Shown: positions 40,296 to 52,100 of the stretch, in pieces
How positions within the stretch are numbered: position 1 is the stretch's first letter
How the letters are laid out: each line of letters opens with the position of its first letter
Source of the DNA: Heliocidaris erythrogramma
Lineage: Eukaryota; Echinodermata; Echinoidea; Camarodonta; Echinometridae
Direction of reading: 5' to 3'
DNA length: 64,000 bases
Assembly (NCBI GenBank): GCA_025617745.1
Contig: CM046858.1
Coordinates: forward strand, 47,015,697 to 47,079,696
Notes under the pieces: generated by a model
Told to the model about the DNA's origin: nothing
The model's input: the letters and a program-made list of their open reading frames with translations, nothing else
Databases searched by the model: none
Position numbers and translations under genes: made by a program

Positions 40296-42284
40296 TTAAG
40301 CAACACTCGGTTCAATGTTTGTAAATGACCCTGTTCTTGTTTCATTGATATCTTTGGATATCTCGTAGGCCACTATAGCTGCATGTAGGTAATACAACCA
40401 TATTAAAGGCTCCATGAATCGCCCTATCAATGTTCCCAACGGCTTTCCGTAGTATAATGTCAATTCTTTCCAGCCACTTTTGTCGACCACAGATACCATT
40501 ATCCAGAAGGTTGCATTCAAACATATCGTATACATCAAGCAAATCAGAACGAATTTAAGCTCAGCTTTGCTGCCTATCATTTTACGTTGAATGATAAGGA
40601 GAAATGAAGTCGTAGAACTCACGAGGTATATCTGTGAAATACAGTAAACAAGGCCGAAGCATACAAGAGAGAGTACGTCTCCAGTTATATTATCATGGCC
40701 GATCAAGATTCCAGCAACCGCCACCAGTCGAAACACATTGATCATAAACACTCCGCTACAAGCAAGCATTAGTATTACATCATGGCTTCTTATTAGCCCA
40801 TTTGGCAACGAGATGTAATCCATTAATCGAAAAGTTTCTAAATTACCGCTTAGAAATAGTTGGTAGCGATAAATAGCGATGAACGGGAGGAAACATATCA
40901 TTTTACAACACCATATTATGTATGTCTGCGTTTCATCTGACAAATTGAAACTCTTACGGGATACCACAAATTTGTCAAACGAATAGAATAGAGTGACTAA
41001 AATAATTGATAAAAGAATGATTTGACAGACACCAAAGCGTTTCCCCCACATTGTAGATAATCTCTTAAAGCTTCGAAGAGGGTTCTTGATGTATTCGCTG
41101 GTGGATACTGTATGGGATCTGTGCAAATCTTCAAAGTTTGCTTCCTCGCTGTAAGAAGTTCGCAGGCATGCTTGTGGAATTACAGATAGCCATATTTTCC
41201 ACAGGATGGTAACTCCAATCAGGCCGGTTTCTGTGTACAGTGGTATCATTCTTTTTACATGGCTTCTTATAACTTGTGCGAATGTTCCCTGATCATCACA
41301 GAATTTAAATATAGCATGACGAGATGGTTGTACAGCAAAGGTTACAGGGGATATTACCGTAAGAGCCAATAAGCTTAGGCCTGAAGCAAAGTATACCCCT
41401 ATATATGTAGAAAAGAAACGATTCTTAAGGAACATTGCGTCGTGGAATATATTGAAAAAGGCCAGATTGCAAACTAAACCAACGGCCACGAGTATTTTAA
41501 ACACTACATTGCAAACCAAACTGCAATTCACTTCAAGTGGTGAATCTGAATCATGCCTAGTTGCAAGACAGATGATAACACCAATTATTTCTACTGGAAC
41601 ATTGAGTAGTGCGATAGTTCCAAACACATTATAAAGGATCAGAAGTGATCTATGCGGTCTCTTGAGTACATAATATTTCCGCAAATTCGATATATGCTCC
41701 ATACTCTGGGCATCTAACTTTGCAGAATGAAATGAACTCGAGACTCGTGATTCGGAGTTTTCACCAACTAATTGTGTATTATATATGCCATGACTAGCTT
41801 GTTCAATGTGTTCATCAGTGGATATAATTGATTCACTTGATATGAAAGATTTGTTCACATTATCAGTTGTTGAACATTCTGAAGTCAATGTTGGTAGTGA
41901 CCATCTGCGAGTCATATACTTCCGGGTTGTCTCCCTACCATCTGGACTTTCACTCTCAGTCTGCGGGGATATGTTGCCTACAGCGTTAGCACAATGTCGA
42001 CATCGCATCGGCCAGAAAACTAGTTGACGACGATGAAGTTTCCATCGATTCTTGATAGTCCACACCACACAAACAATGAGATAGAAATATACGCAACTGA
42101 AACAAAATTGCATGATTGCAAGGGTAAATATTTTCCCGTCTTCATCCCATCCACCAGCAGGGTTGATTGGTAATACGTTAAAGATAACGTAACAGAATCC
42201 AACGCTTGCCAGTAAAGTCACGAGAAGCATAACACTGTAGTGGACATTGGAAACGATATCTGCGTTATCTGAAGCTCTCCCCAT
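40296..42284 (-). CDS. Otopetrin-like proton channel B (intronless)
   Basis: A 662-residue multi-pass membrane protein and close paralogue of the gene at 24935-26845, in the same orientation. Blocks shared with A include FWPM(R/Q)CRHCA (about residue 92), RRWSLPT (about 127), FLSG after the mid-protein helices, SNGLI(R/Q)SHD(V/I)IL, a VLICLMYT helix start, ELTL(Y/F)YG and the last helix EPLIWLYYLHAAIVAYE. It has a longer Ser-rich loop between helices 2 and 3 (about 105-205) than A. The last segment carries the aromatic-His pattern of the otopetrin C-terminal helix. The expected role is proton conduction across the cell membrane (family knowledge). Expression and gating cannot be read from the sequence. 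Confidence 0.72.
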   Translation of the reverse strand: MGRASDNADIVSNVHYSVMLLVTLLASVGFCYVIFNVLPINPAGGWDEDGKIFTLAIMQFCFSCVYFYLIVCVVWTIKNRWKLHRRQLVFWPMRCRHCANAVGNISPQTESESPDGRETTRKYMTRRWSLPTLTSECSTTDNVNKSFISSESIISTDEHIEQASHGIYNTQLVGENSESRVSSSFHSAKLDAQSMEHISNLRKYYVLKRPHRSLLILYNVFGTIALLNVPVEIIGVIICLATRHDSDSPLEVNCSLVCNVVFKILVAVGLVCNLAFFNIFHDAMFLKNRFFSTYIGVYFASGLSLLALTVISPVTFAVQPSRHAIFKFCDDQGTFAQVIRSHVKRMIPLYTETGLIGVTILWKIWLSVIPQACLRTSYSEEANFEDLHRSHTVSTSEYIKNPLRSFKRLSTMWGKRFGVCQIILLSIILVTLFYSFDKFVVSRKSFNLSDETQTYIIWCCKMICFLPFIAIYRYQLFLSGNLETFRLMDYISLPNGLIRSHDVILMLACSGVFMINVFRLVAVAGILIGHDNITGDVLSLVCFGLVYCISQIYLVSSTTSFLLIIQRKMIGSKAELKFVLICLMYTICLNATFWIMVSVVDKSGWKELTLYYGKPLGTLIGRFMEPLIWLYYLHAAIVAYEISKDINETRTGSFTNIEPSVA

Positions 42285-42770
42285 TTCCGATTATATTCGA
42301 GGAATGGTCTAATGCATTGCCGTGGAAATCAGATTTGCCAGAAATATAAATCTAAACTGTATAGAAACGACCTCCAAGTCTGTAATGAAGTTACTCTCGT
42401 GTGTAATATGGACATACTTGCCATTTTCACTCTAACGACTGTTGCATAATGATAGCTTCACGTTTACAAGAGATATGTTATTGCTAATCCCATGACTTCA
42501 TTAATGGCTTTCATAAGTTAAACCATGAATCAGCAATTTCTCACAGTTTCGATGAAGCAATGGGATAACTGATGATTGTAATTGGATATGATGGGCTACA
42601 TTAGAAACTGTTGGTTGTTCTACAAGATCATTTGAATTAATTAAGAAGCAAATACACCCACCTATAAACAAATGGAAATATTATAAAATAAAAATGTCTC
42701 AACGGACTTTTGTGCATTTCCTGTTCCTATCATACATTTGAAAAATTCATCACATGAAATCTTCTTCACA
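42285..42770. other. Upstream flank of otopetrin-like gene B
   Basis: No clear core promoter or exon seen. Confidence 0.35.
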
Positions 42771-42796
42771 CACACACACACACACACACTACACTT

Positions 42797-43352
42797 GTTT
42801 TCTAATTCTCTCTTTTATTCTCTCTCATTCTCTTTTACTCATTATCGATCCCTTTTTCTTTTATATCTTATTATTTTCTTTTCATTTCTGCTTCAATGTT
42901 TGTCAGTCTCTTCAAGTAACTTTCTTTGTTTGCCCTGTTTCTATGCCTGTCCATTTATAATGCTTTTATTTAATTTGGGGATTTGTTTTACAATATTAAA
43001 TGGTAAATAGAGAACATATCACAAAGAAATACATGTAGGCCTAATCTATGTTTAAATGCCAGAAAGAAGGAGAGAGGGGACAAAGAGAGGGGAGAGGGGA
43101 GAGAGAGGGAAAGAGAGAGAAAGAATGAAAGAGAGGGGGAGAGAAAGAGAGATGGAGCGTGTGGCTGAATATTGCATTTGAATAAATCGAGACAGGAGTC
43201 TGGTATAAAATTTTGATACATCTTTATAACAACGGTTCATGTAAAAGAACGTGCCAATATCAACAAAAAGAAACATTCAAAATATCATACTGTAAACGTA
43301 CTTCAAACACAAGTCCGTCCACATGTAAACAAATTAATAGTGCTTAAGCTTT
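42797..43352 (+). repeat. Dispersed repeat, copy 2 (about 555 bp)
   Basis: Close relative of 13154-13679, also preceded by (AC)n. It has small indels, for example an inserted TGTAGGCCTA near 43035 and loss of one of the two GGTTCATAACAAC units near 43235. Confidence 0.8.
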
Positions 43353-43961
43353 ATGGTTATTACATACATCATGTACATGTACATCTATAAAGGTAAGATT
43401 TTGAAGGCGGGAAGTTCATACTGAATTTAAACTGGAATAACAATGATGGATTAGTTGAACTCGTAATACTGAACCATCACTACCAGATTGCTTTTTGTCA
43501 TCCTTGACAGGTGGACAGTGGAAGTATTGATTGGAACAAAAAGGACTTCAGACCAACCATTTTTTTTTCAATAAAGGATCATTCACATAATACTCTGTGT
43601 GTGCAGCAGAATCCGCCCCACCACCTGGACGACGCGTGCCGCAATAATTATGTTAGAGGGTATTTTTTTGGCGTGTGCCGAGAGCTTTCATGACTATTTC
43701 ACCTAGAGGGTTTTGCATTTTTTTATTTTTTTATACAAATTCATAAAATTTCAAGCAACGGATACCAGTAAATATAGGCCAAAGTGTACATTTCTCCGTT
43801 ATGTATTTGTACACTCAGTTTGCGAATATGTGAGTACTTAATTTATTTATGAGATATGAGATATGAGATATGTGTAGATACTCAATTTGCGTGCTTGTTC
43901 TTTATAAGATAATCTGTGTGCCAAGTTGCAGATTTTTTCATCACTCCGTGGTCGAGATGCA
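43353..43961. other. Spacer
   Basis: No gene recognised. Short ATGAGAT triplication near 43850. Confidence 0.4.
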
Positions 43962-44205
43962 GGGCCCCATTACATAAAACTTATCATTAACGGTAACCTT
44001 ACCCTCAATGGTAACTCCCATGGAAACCTTGATTTTGATTGGCTGTTGAGTGATGTTACCATGGTAGTTACCATTGATCTCAGCCGGGGAGGGGGTGGAT
44101 CCCCCCCCCCCCCCCCCGGCTAAGACCTCACCAAATTAACCCGGCGTTTTTAGGTTCAAGTCTATCAGGACCCCGTTGCATAAAACTTACCATTAATGGT
44201 AACCA
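43962..44205. mobile_element. MITE family M4 (with C run)
   Basis: GGGCCCCATTACATAAAACT followed by ATTAACGGTAACC is repeated near 44171 as GACCCCGTTGCATAAAACTT followed by CATTAATGGTAACC. A partial inverted copy (GGTAGTTACCATTGA) lies near 44060, with a C run at 44100-44117. This appears to be overlapping or nested copies of one family. Confidence 0.55.
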
Positions 44206-44232
44206 CTGCGTATACCAATAAATTGAGTATAT

Positions 44233-44355
44233 CGGGCTCTCTTGCATAAAAAGTTGCAATTAAACGCGATACGCGATCCTGATTGCTTGAAAATCAAGTT
44301 GCGTTTACGTTTTTTGAGATGCGTTTAATCGCAAGTCTTTGTGAAAGAGGGCCCT
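44233..44355. mobile_element. MITE, about 123 bp
   Basis: GGCTCTCTTGCATAAAAAGT and TTGCAATTAAACGCGA pair with TGCGTTTAATCGCAAG and CTTTGTGAAAGAGGGCC. Hairpin-like, non-coding. Confidence 0.75.
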
Positions 44356-47300
44356 GGATAATACTTGATTGAGAAGAAATGTGTCTTATTGTACTACAGA
44401 TTGACATTGTATGTTCGTTTGTAGCAAAATCCAGTCTAGTATTGAAATTATATTCTCACTTCTCACTTTATAATTATTCAATACCCAGTATCATGTTCTG
44501 TCATATACTGCGATACCGAAGTGATGTAATGAATAAACAAGTAAGCATTTCAAGGTAGATTGCAATTATTTAGTGCACTTTAGATGCTATAAACACATAT
44601 AAGTTCATAAACTTATGGTATCTGCCATACTGATTTCATCTTCTTTCCTTTTTTCCTTTCAAGGCGCAATAATCAGATTTCTTGAAAGAGTCAACATTCG
44701 CGTTAGAATCAGGAATTCGTGCCATAATATCAATGTAAAAAAAAAATCATATAAACCATATGTGACAAAAACAATATTGAATACAACCAACATAATGGTT
44801 CATAATGATGGTTATATTTTCATTATAATGATACTGCAGGTAATTATTAAATCTAATCTAATCATAGGATGGCAAATCATAACAAACATACAACAAGAAA
44901 AATAGTTTTATCTGCTGAGAACCAAAAGGACGCAACTCATATCACATTACAGAGCTAAAAAGCGCATAACGCCTGCAGACGATTTCTTCTTAACAAGGTA
45001 TTAATACTATACAGCGTAAGACTACGCCCAGCTAGTTGCATATAATGTAATTTTATTTGTATTTCCATGAATAAAAAATGTTTACATTTACAACTTTATA
45101 ATACAAATAGTTCAAGCAATAAGATGAATATAATAAGTTCTTTGCGGATGATAAAAATAGTTTGTACAAGATAACAAGAATAAGCTTGCACCGGGCAAGT
45201 TGCGTGTTTCAAATAAACGATACATAAAACAGATCACATCTAGTCTTCCTCCACAAGAACTACATTCTTCAAATAAAGTTTTAAATAACCATCTTTCTGT
45301 TTAGAATAGGCCTACCTATCTTTATTGCCGTGCATCAAAAACAGACAAGGTAACATTATTCAGTGTTTAATAATCCATCATAGCTATCCTCATAAAAACA
45401 TATAAGAACGAGCCATTTTAAATAAATCAAATAATCTCGTAAAGAAAATCTCGAATTTGAAAACTCAGTCGTCGACTGCCTACATACTTCACAAGATGTA
45501 GTAATGAAGTGGACTAACTATAACGATAGGATGCACAATGAATTCTAACTGAGGATATAAATATTTCTGAAATTCACATGCCACAGTACGAGTATTTTCG
45601 TGAACTCTATGTTATTATTAGGTATAAACAGCGAATACACGTATCGAGACGGTAAATTCTTGCATATAAATACACACCGATCATTTCTGTACAAGTTGCT
45701 TTTTGGTATGGTAGTTTTCCATACTATGTTTACTGGAAGACAGGCCTTCTATACAAGCGGTTACCATGGAAACTACACTACATAATGAAATTATGTTTGT
45801 ATAGAACTATGACAACGATTATGTATCAAAAAATGAATAACTTGTCCAACTCTGTCGTTTTCGTCATTGTTTAAAAGGATAAACGTCCGTTTGGGGTAGA
45901 GCCATTGTATTCGTCTATATTTTTGTCGAAATATTGGTATTTTCTTCTACATAATTATTGTATTGCTGATATAATTAAACAAAAACATTTCTTAGAACAA
46001 ATCTTCAGGTTATTTATTACATTGAGCTTCAAATGTTACATTTTCTATGATAAAAGAACCTTGATTTTTTTCATAGTTTGATATAGATGATACCTGCGTT
46101 TAGAAGCAAGGTTGTATATGTTAGAAGAAAGGTACGGGGTATGATGTTTAATACAGTACCACCTAGTTTACAAACTTCTACCCACAAATAACATGTCATT
46201 AGACATTTTTTTGCTTCATATTATGGGTCCTCTTTTCATCGGCATCTTTAAATCGTACTCCATTATGTATAACTTCATGAACTCGTTTAGAATGTCAAAA
46301 TAAATACAGGCTGCTCTTAGTCAAAATATATTAGAATCAATTGTGGTCGGTTATAACCGCCTTTACCGCCCACCTACGTTTGTGATTCCTTTTAACCTAA
46401 ACCGAGATAATTGAAAAGTTTGCTATCTGCTTAGCTAAATCAAATAAGATACATAATCTTATATGTTTTATTTGTACTTTAAAGCTGATATTTCATAATA
46501 AGAAATAATTTTCCAAACATCTGTAATAGTATTTTGGACACCTTTAATATGACTGACTGGCTAACTGACAGACATTTTGCATTCAATAGAAACAGTGAGA
46601 GTTCCATGCTAACAAGTAGAGACGCTAGATTTCTTTCATTCCGCATTTCAAAGTTACACTGGTTTGTAGAAGATAATATTATTACATCATCATTGTTATC
46701 ATCTAGTGATACTGCCCAAAACGCCCCGACAGGGTATCGCCGTGCATACCATCATAGTTACAATGCTTAGTCTTCAGAAAAGGTGATGTAAACAAGAACA
46801 GGTCATGATGATGATGATCAACATCATTTATATGGCGCCATATTGCTGTTATACAATTCAAATGGCGCATATGCTATACTTTCAAGGTTCAAAACGACGT
46901 TAGCATGTATGAGTCTGGTCGAGCTATAGACAGCTTTATGTATCCTCCTGCCGTTTATTGCAAGCATCGTCGATTGTTGCTTCTCAGGACCATCTCATAG
47001 GTCAACATCTTTCCTGCATGGCTGTGTCATCATATTTTGCATTTCGAATATACATGTACAACCACATATCAATTACTTTTTTTCACAGAAGTACTCAATT
47101 ACCAGTCAAATTAAGGGTATACGTACTCTTGCTCTCAAATATCAAAAATAGTTGAACCTTAGTCCTGTTTGCTCTGTAGATTTCAAATATTGAACAGTCG
47201 CATTTTACACCATTTCAACTCCTTTTCAGCTTCACCACCGACTATCATAACATTGCTCCCCAGGATAACAAAAAGAAGCGGGAAGTCTTTTATCTGTAAC

Positions 47301-47579
47301 TGTGAAAGGCATCAAAATTCACCAACACCCTCAGATTTGCTGTCTCATGTTCAGCTTCCTCATTCTGTAGTATCGTTGTGGAGTCATCCAAACTTCTAAA
47401 CATCCAAATGTCAAGACGCCGACTTCGAATCAATTAAAGTCTGTCTTCTTCAAACAAGTCCATTCCTCAAAATGCTCAAAGTCAAAAGAAGCGAAACCTT
47501 CGCCCCCTGCTACAATAAAATAGATTTGCATTTAAATAACATAATTTAAAGAGTGTTTGTTCTACATCAGCTCTGTGCG
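44356..47579. other. AT-rich 3' flank of the glutamate receptor gene
   Basis: No gene or clear repeat. Because the receptor's stop codon is at 47580 and the strand is minus, the right part of this stretch is probably its 3' untranslated region (inference). A GATGAT tract lies near 46807. Confidence 0.45.
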
Positions 47580-47747
47580 TCATGCTAGTGGTTCGACCAT
47601 CTGCATAGACTGCCTACCATTGATATTAGGTGGATAGGTGGTAGTAGGGATGTATTTGTGTTCTATCACTGGCTTGCTATTTCGTCGCTTGTTGTTGCAG
47701 CGAAACGCGAACCGGAGTTCCGACATCATTTCCCCGCATAGCGATTT
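47580..47747 (-). CDS. Receptor exon 11 (visible numbering): C-tail and stop
   Basis: Found from its acceptor (AATTTTCAG before AAATCGC) and phase 0 frame. It reads [15 protein letters not shown], then [11 protein letters not shown] and the end SMQMVEPLA, then TGA. It resembles the end of the GluK2 tail (SFCSAMVEELRMSL type). The terminal EPLA occupies the place of the GluK2 PDZ ligand ETMA. Confidence 0.88.
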   Translation of the reverse strand, partial: KSLCGEMMSELRFAFRCNNKRRNSKPVIEHKYIPTTTYPPNINGRQSMQMVEPLA

Positions 47748-49158
47748 CTGAAAATTGACAAAACAAATGGAAAGGGATTATTAAAAATGTAACAAAATAA
47801 CTTACTCAGAAAGAGTACCTAAAATTGTATACATAATAAGATTATTATGGGAGGACGCACGAGGCGGAGGAGGGGGCTCACACCGAAAATATTGAAAATA
47901 GCAGTATGCAGGCAGCCGTCATCTCATCCGGACAACGAGGTAGCATTATGTAATCATTGAAACTATCATAAGGTGTCATTTTTCAAGATTCTTATTTCAC
48001 TCAATATAAAAACAACATACATGTACATGTAAAAGTGCACAATTACACGGAACGGTCATACATGTACATATACATGATATAAGAATACACTTAAAATATG
48101 AAAAACATTAAAAAAGGTACCTTTTGCTCGTTCGCTTCACTTGCCGTCGACACTTACAAAATGGAAAGCTGATATTCGGACAAAAACGTCGTCGGTACCC
48201 TGGCAAAATCGTGCCTGCACGCCTGGGACTTTATATTATGGGTACAATTTTGGGGGTATTTCTTATGTACATTGCCTTTTTACACTAGTTTGGGCGGGAT
48301 CATATACAGAAATGTGTTTGAGCCCCTGAGTCTTCCTCAGCGGGTCTTGTACTTACGCTATCAAGACAGTTTGCCTCTTTTGCGACCCCTAGCCCTCTCC
48401 TGCGAGACTTGCACCTACCCAATCTATCATGGCATTCTTTACCCCTGAAGAGGGTGTTGTACTTACCCTATCTATCATGGCATTCTGCCTTGACTTCCAG
48501 ATGAATTCTGCAAAGGCTGCTATAAGACCACATACCAGCCCTGTGATTAGAACTAGGAAGATACCTCCAATGTTCTTCAGACCTAGTGAGTTCGCTTCGT
48601 CACTCTGACCGGTGTTCTTGTGACATTGGTCTGTCTTCCACCACTTGTTCTTCAACTCTAGTAGGACGTCATCTTCCTGCAGCTGTAGAATTACCTTGGT
48701 GATCTCGTCTCGGTACACAGAACCTGCAGTTATCATTATTTATTATTACTAGTTTATTCGCCAAATCAAAGTACATACATGTAGAATTACAAAGAAGAAA
48801 AAACACAATACTGGAAGGTTGAAAATAATGTAATCGATCCCCCAAGTGTACTCACAAGTTGCCAGGAATGGGGCAGGCAAACTGAATCACCAAAACCCTA
48901 CACAAAAACCACAATTTCAACCTAATATATCCATGGTACGTAATTATAATTCTTTGTACTCTCATACCTCAAGATGAGGCCGATATGGTCAAACTTATAT
49001 CATCTTATCCCATCTTATCTTATCACCTCTTATAATCCTATCTTATCTTATGTTATCTTATATTTACTTACCTTATCTTATCTTACCTTATAATAATAGA
49101 TACCATTGCAAAGCGCATTGAATTATTCAAGTTATGCACTATAAAAAAATGTAACACA

Positions 49159-49199
<41 letters not shown>

Positions 49200-52100
49200 C
49201 ATCATCTTATGTTAGCTTACCTTACATATCCTATCTTATCTAAAATATCTTTTATCTCACATATCTTGCCTTATGTCACATATCTTGTTTGATGTTATCC
49301 TATCTTATCTTGTTTCATCTGATCTTATCTTACCTTATCCTATATGTTATCTTGACTTATCCTATATATCCTATCTTATCTTAACATCCCCTTAACTTAC
49401 ATATCTTATCTCACATAATTGTGTTCAATTATCTGTTCTAAGTTAGCTTACCAAGTGGAGTACCGATGCCATAGCCTCTTGAGTTCAGCAGCCCTCCAAT
49501 GGCGGTAAGGTTATTGCAATGCTGTGAGACGACGTAATCAGCCATAGCAGATTCCATGAGGAAGGCGTACTTTCTATTATCGAGAACCCGTTGAATCCCA
49601 TCCTCGTACGTACTTGTAAACACGTGTTGTCGGGAGCTCATGAACTCCCACATCTTCATGTAAGTAGGGATCTTGGATCTCTGTGAATCGAAATGTTGTG
49701 GACACAAGTTATTGAAATAAATGAAAATAATGGAAAACGTGTGACATGTTTCAGTAGTACTAAAATTGTTTAATTCAAGACGTTATTCTTGCGAAAGTGA
49801 AGAAAATTTGATTTTTGATTGACGAATTGATATTGGTGACAATAAGTACTATTTTGATAAGTGAATGACAGATTTTGGGGTTACCACAGGTCAAGTGTCT
49901 GGTGTCGCAGTAATGAGGTGTGAAACTAATGTTAAACTATTTATTGATGAACTTCTATTGGTAAATTTTGAAAGGCCATTTATATGCATTTATCGTTCAT
50001 AATAAAAGTATTTACCGGGATTAGTGAAAATAAACATTATATTGTTTATCTCTTAATAATTTGCTTAATAATCCAGCCATTTCAAAAATAACTGTAAACA
50101 TTTTTTGGCCCTTGAAATTACAAGTTATTGTCGTATTTTAATTTTACAGTCTTTTCCCTGTAAAACAACAGCAAGTTTGTTAGTTAACCGGAAATCAGCA
50201 TATGTTTACAATCGCCCAACAAACTTTCTGTTGTTTTACAGGGAAAATACTGTAATTTTATGTCCTAAAAAGAACTGTCAGTGGAAAAACGGGCATTCCC
50301 GGTATTCTGACTGCCAGGAAATTTCCCGTGAAAAAACGGCAAAATTGTTACAGTGTGCGTGTTCTTTTTCGCAGGAATAATTTACTCTGACCAATTAGTT
50401 GATATTTTTACTCCATTGACTTTAACACCCTTCTACCAATTCAGCTGTTCATCTATCGTCAGGCATCCGACTTACCGAGAAGAATTCTTCTGTGGATCCT
50501 CCTTTCCTGGTTCCATACTCGATGGATGTCTGCTTGGCTAGATCATCGGCTGTCTGGATGGGCGACACCATCCTCTCCACTGTGAGGAAAGCAGCCAGGT
50601 TAGCAGTATAGGAGGAGATCAAGATGAGGGAGAAGAACCACCAGAAACCACTCAGCACCCTGGTAGAGAACGCTCTGGGATTGATCTCAGAACCCTGCTG
50701 CATGAGTCCACCAAACGAGAACCAGAGACAATTGAAGAAGTTGAACTGATTCTCGACCGTGTCGTAGTCCGGGTTGCATGGGTGCGAGTTGTACCACTCG
50801 TACGGGCTGAACCGGGCTAGGACGAAGAGGACGAAACTAACCAGGAGAAAGGCCAAGATCACATAGAGCCAGACATCTGGTGAGAGGGGGTTGAGGAAGG
50901 AGAAGACGCCAGGATTCTGGGGTTCAGGGACGCGGAATAGGATGGTCACACCAAGGTACATCCAGGGTTTCGAGAAGTCAATCACCTTCTCACGTACATA
51001 TGTGATTGTGAGAGGAGCTGCTGCTAGGTCGGCTCGCTGTAGGTGATTTTTAGAAGGAAATGAGGAAGATCGTATAAGAAGACAACGAGGGAATTAAGAT
51101 CAAGCTGGTACACAAGAGCGACGATTCTGTGTGTCAAATATAAAATATAATATGAAACTGTGGGAAGGCTTCTGACTCGTCATTCGCAGTGCCCCCAGGC
51201 GTGCGATATCAAGTACAATCAATACATAATTCCACATTCAGAATGGAACGGTATACAAATAATATTTATCAGTGAAGATGTTAATAGGAATTGTTTCACA
51301 CAAAGCGCTTTTGGAACAGTCCGATTCCAGAGGCGATAGCCAAAATGTGTTTAGACTGTTTCAAAGGTACCAAGGGTGGATAATTAATGGCCGAACGTAA
51401 TGTGTATATTTTTTGTTTTATTAACTGGTGACGGCAATCTTGTCATTTGACAATTACCCAATCCCAAATTCCATCGATCTAAATTCGACTGACAAACTTA
51501 TATGTACACGATTAATCAGCTGTTCGTTAGAGTATTCTAAGAACATATCCTTAGCACATTCCAATGACCGGTTACACGTTATGAAATATAAATATTTAGT
51601 CACATGGCCACTCCAGACCAAGCATATTTGATGGTGATCTACGTCCTTATTTTTTAATAATAATAAATCTCACCCTTTCTACCAGCTCTCCAACCATGCC
51701 ATTCCACCGACCCCCTTCGACCTCAGAGCCATAGTTTCCATCAGGTACCAAATTGATGACGTAGTTGAACTTCATATACCTCGAGATGTGATCAAGGAGG
51801 TCAATTATGAACCCTTCGAAGCGAGCATTACCCTCTAAGGGTTCACCATTGGGACTCTTTCTCCTCATACAGTACGGAGGTTCCTGTCAAAACAATGAGC
51901 AAGCACAGAAATTACTTTATGTTACCAGGTGACCCGACATTTGCTCCAACCACATTTGCACCATGCTTTATTTCGTCTAGGGTTAGGGTTAGGGTGAAGG
52001 GTCGGGATTGGGTTTTCGGTTAAGTTTAAGGTTAAGATAAATGTTTGGTACAGAGATGGATCCCGGGTTAAAGTTAGACATTCGGTTAGTGTGGTAAATT

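Noticed and set aside
51974..52000. True telomere end
   Set aside because: Only three units inside a multi-exon gene; chromosome ends carry long arrays.
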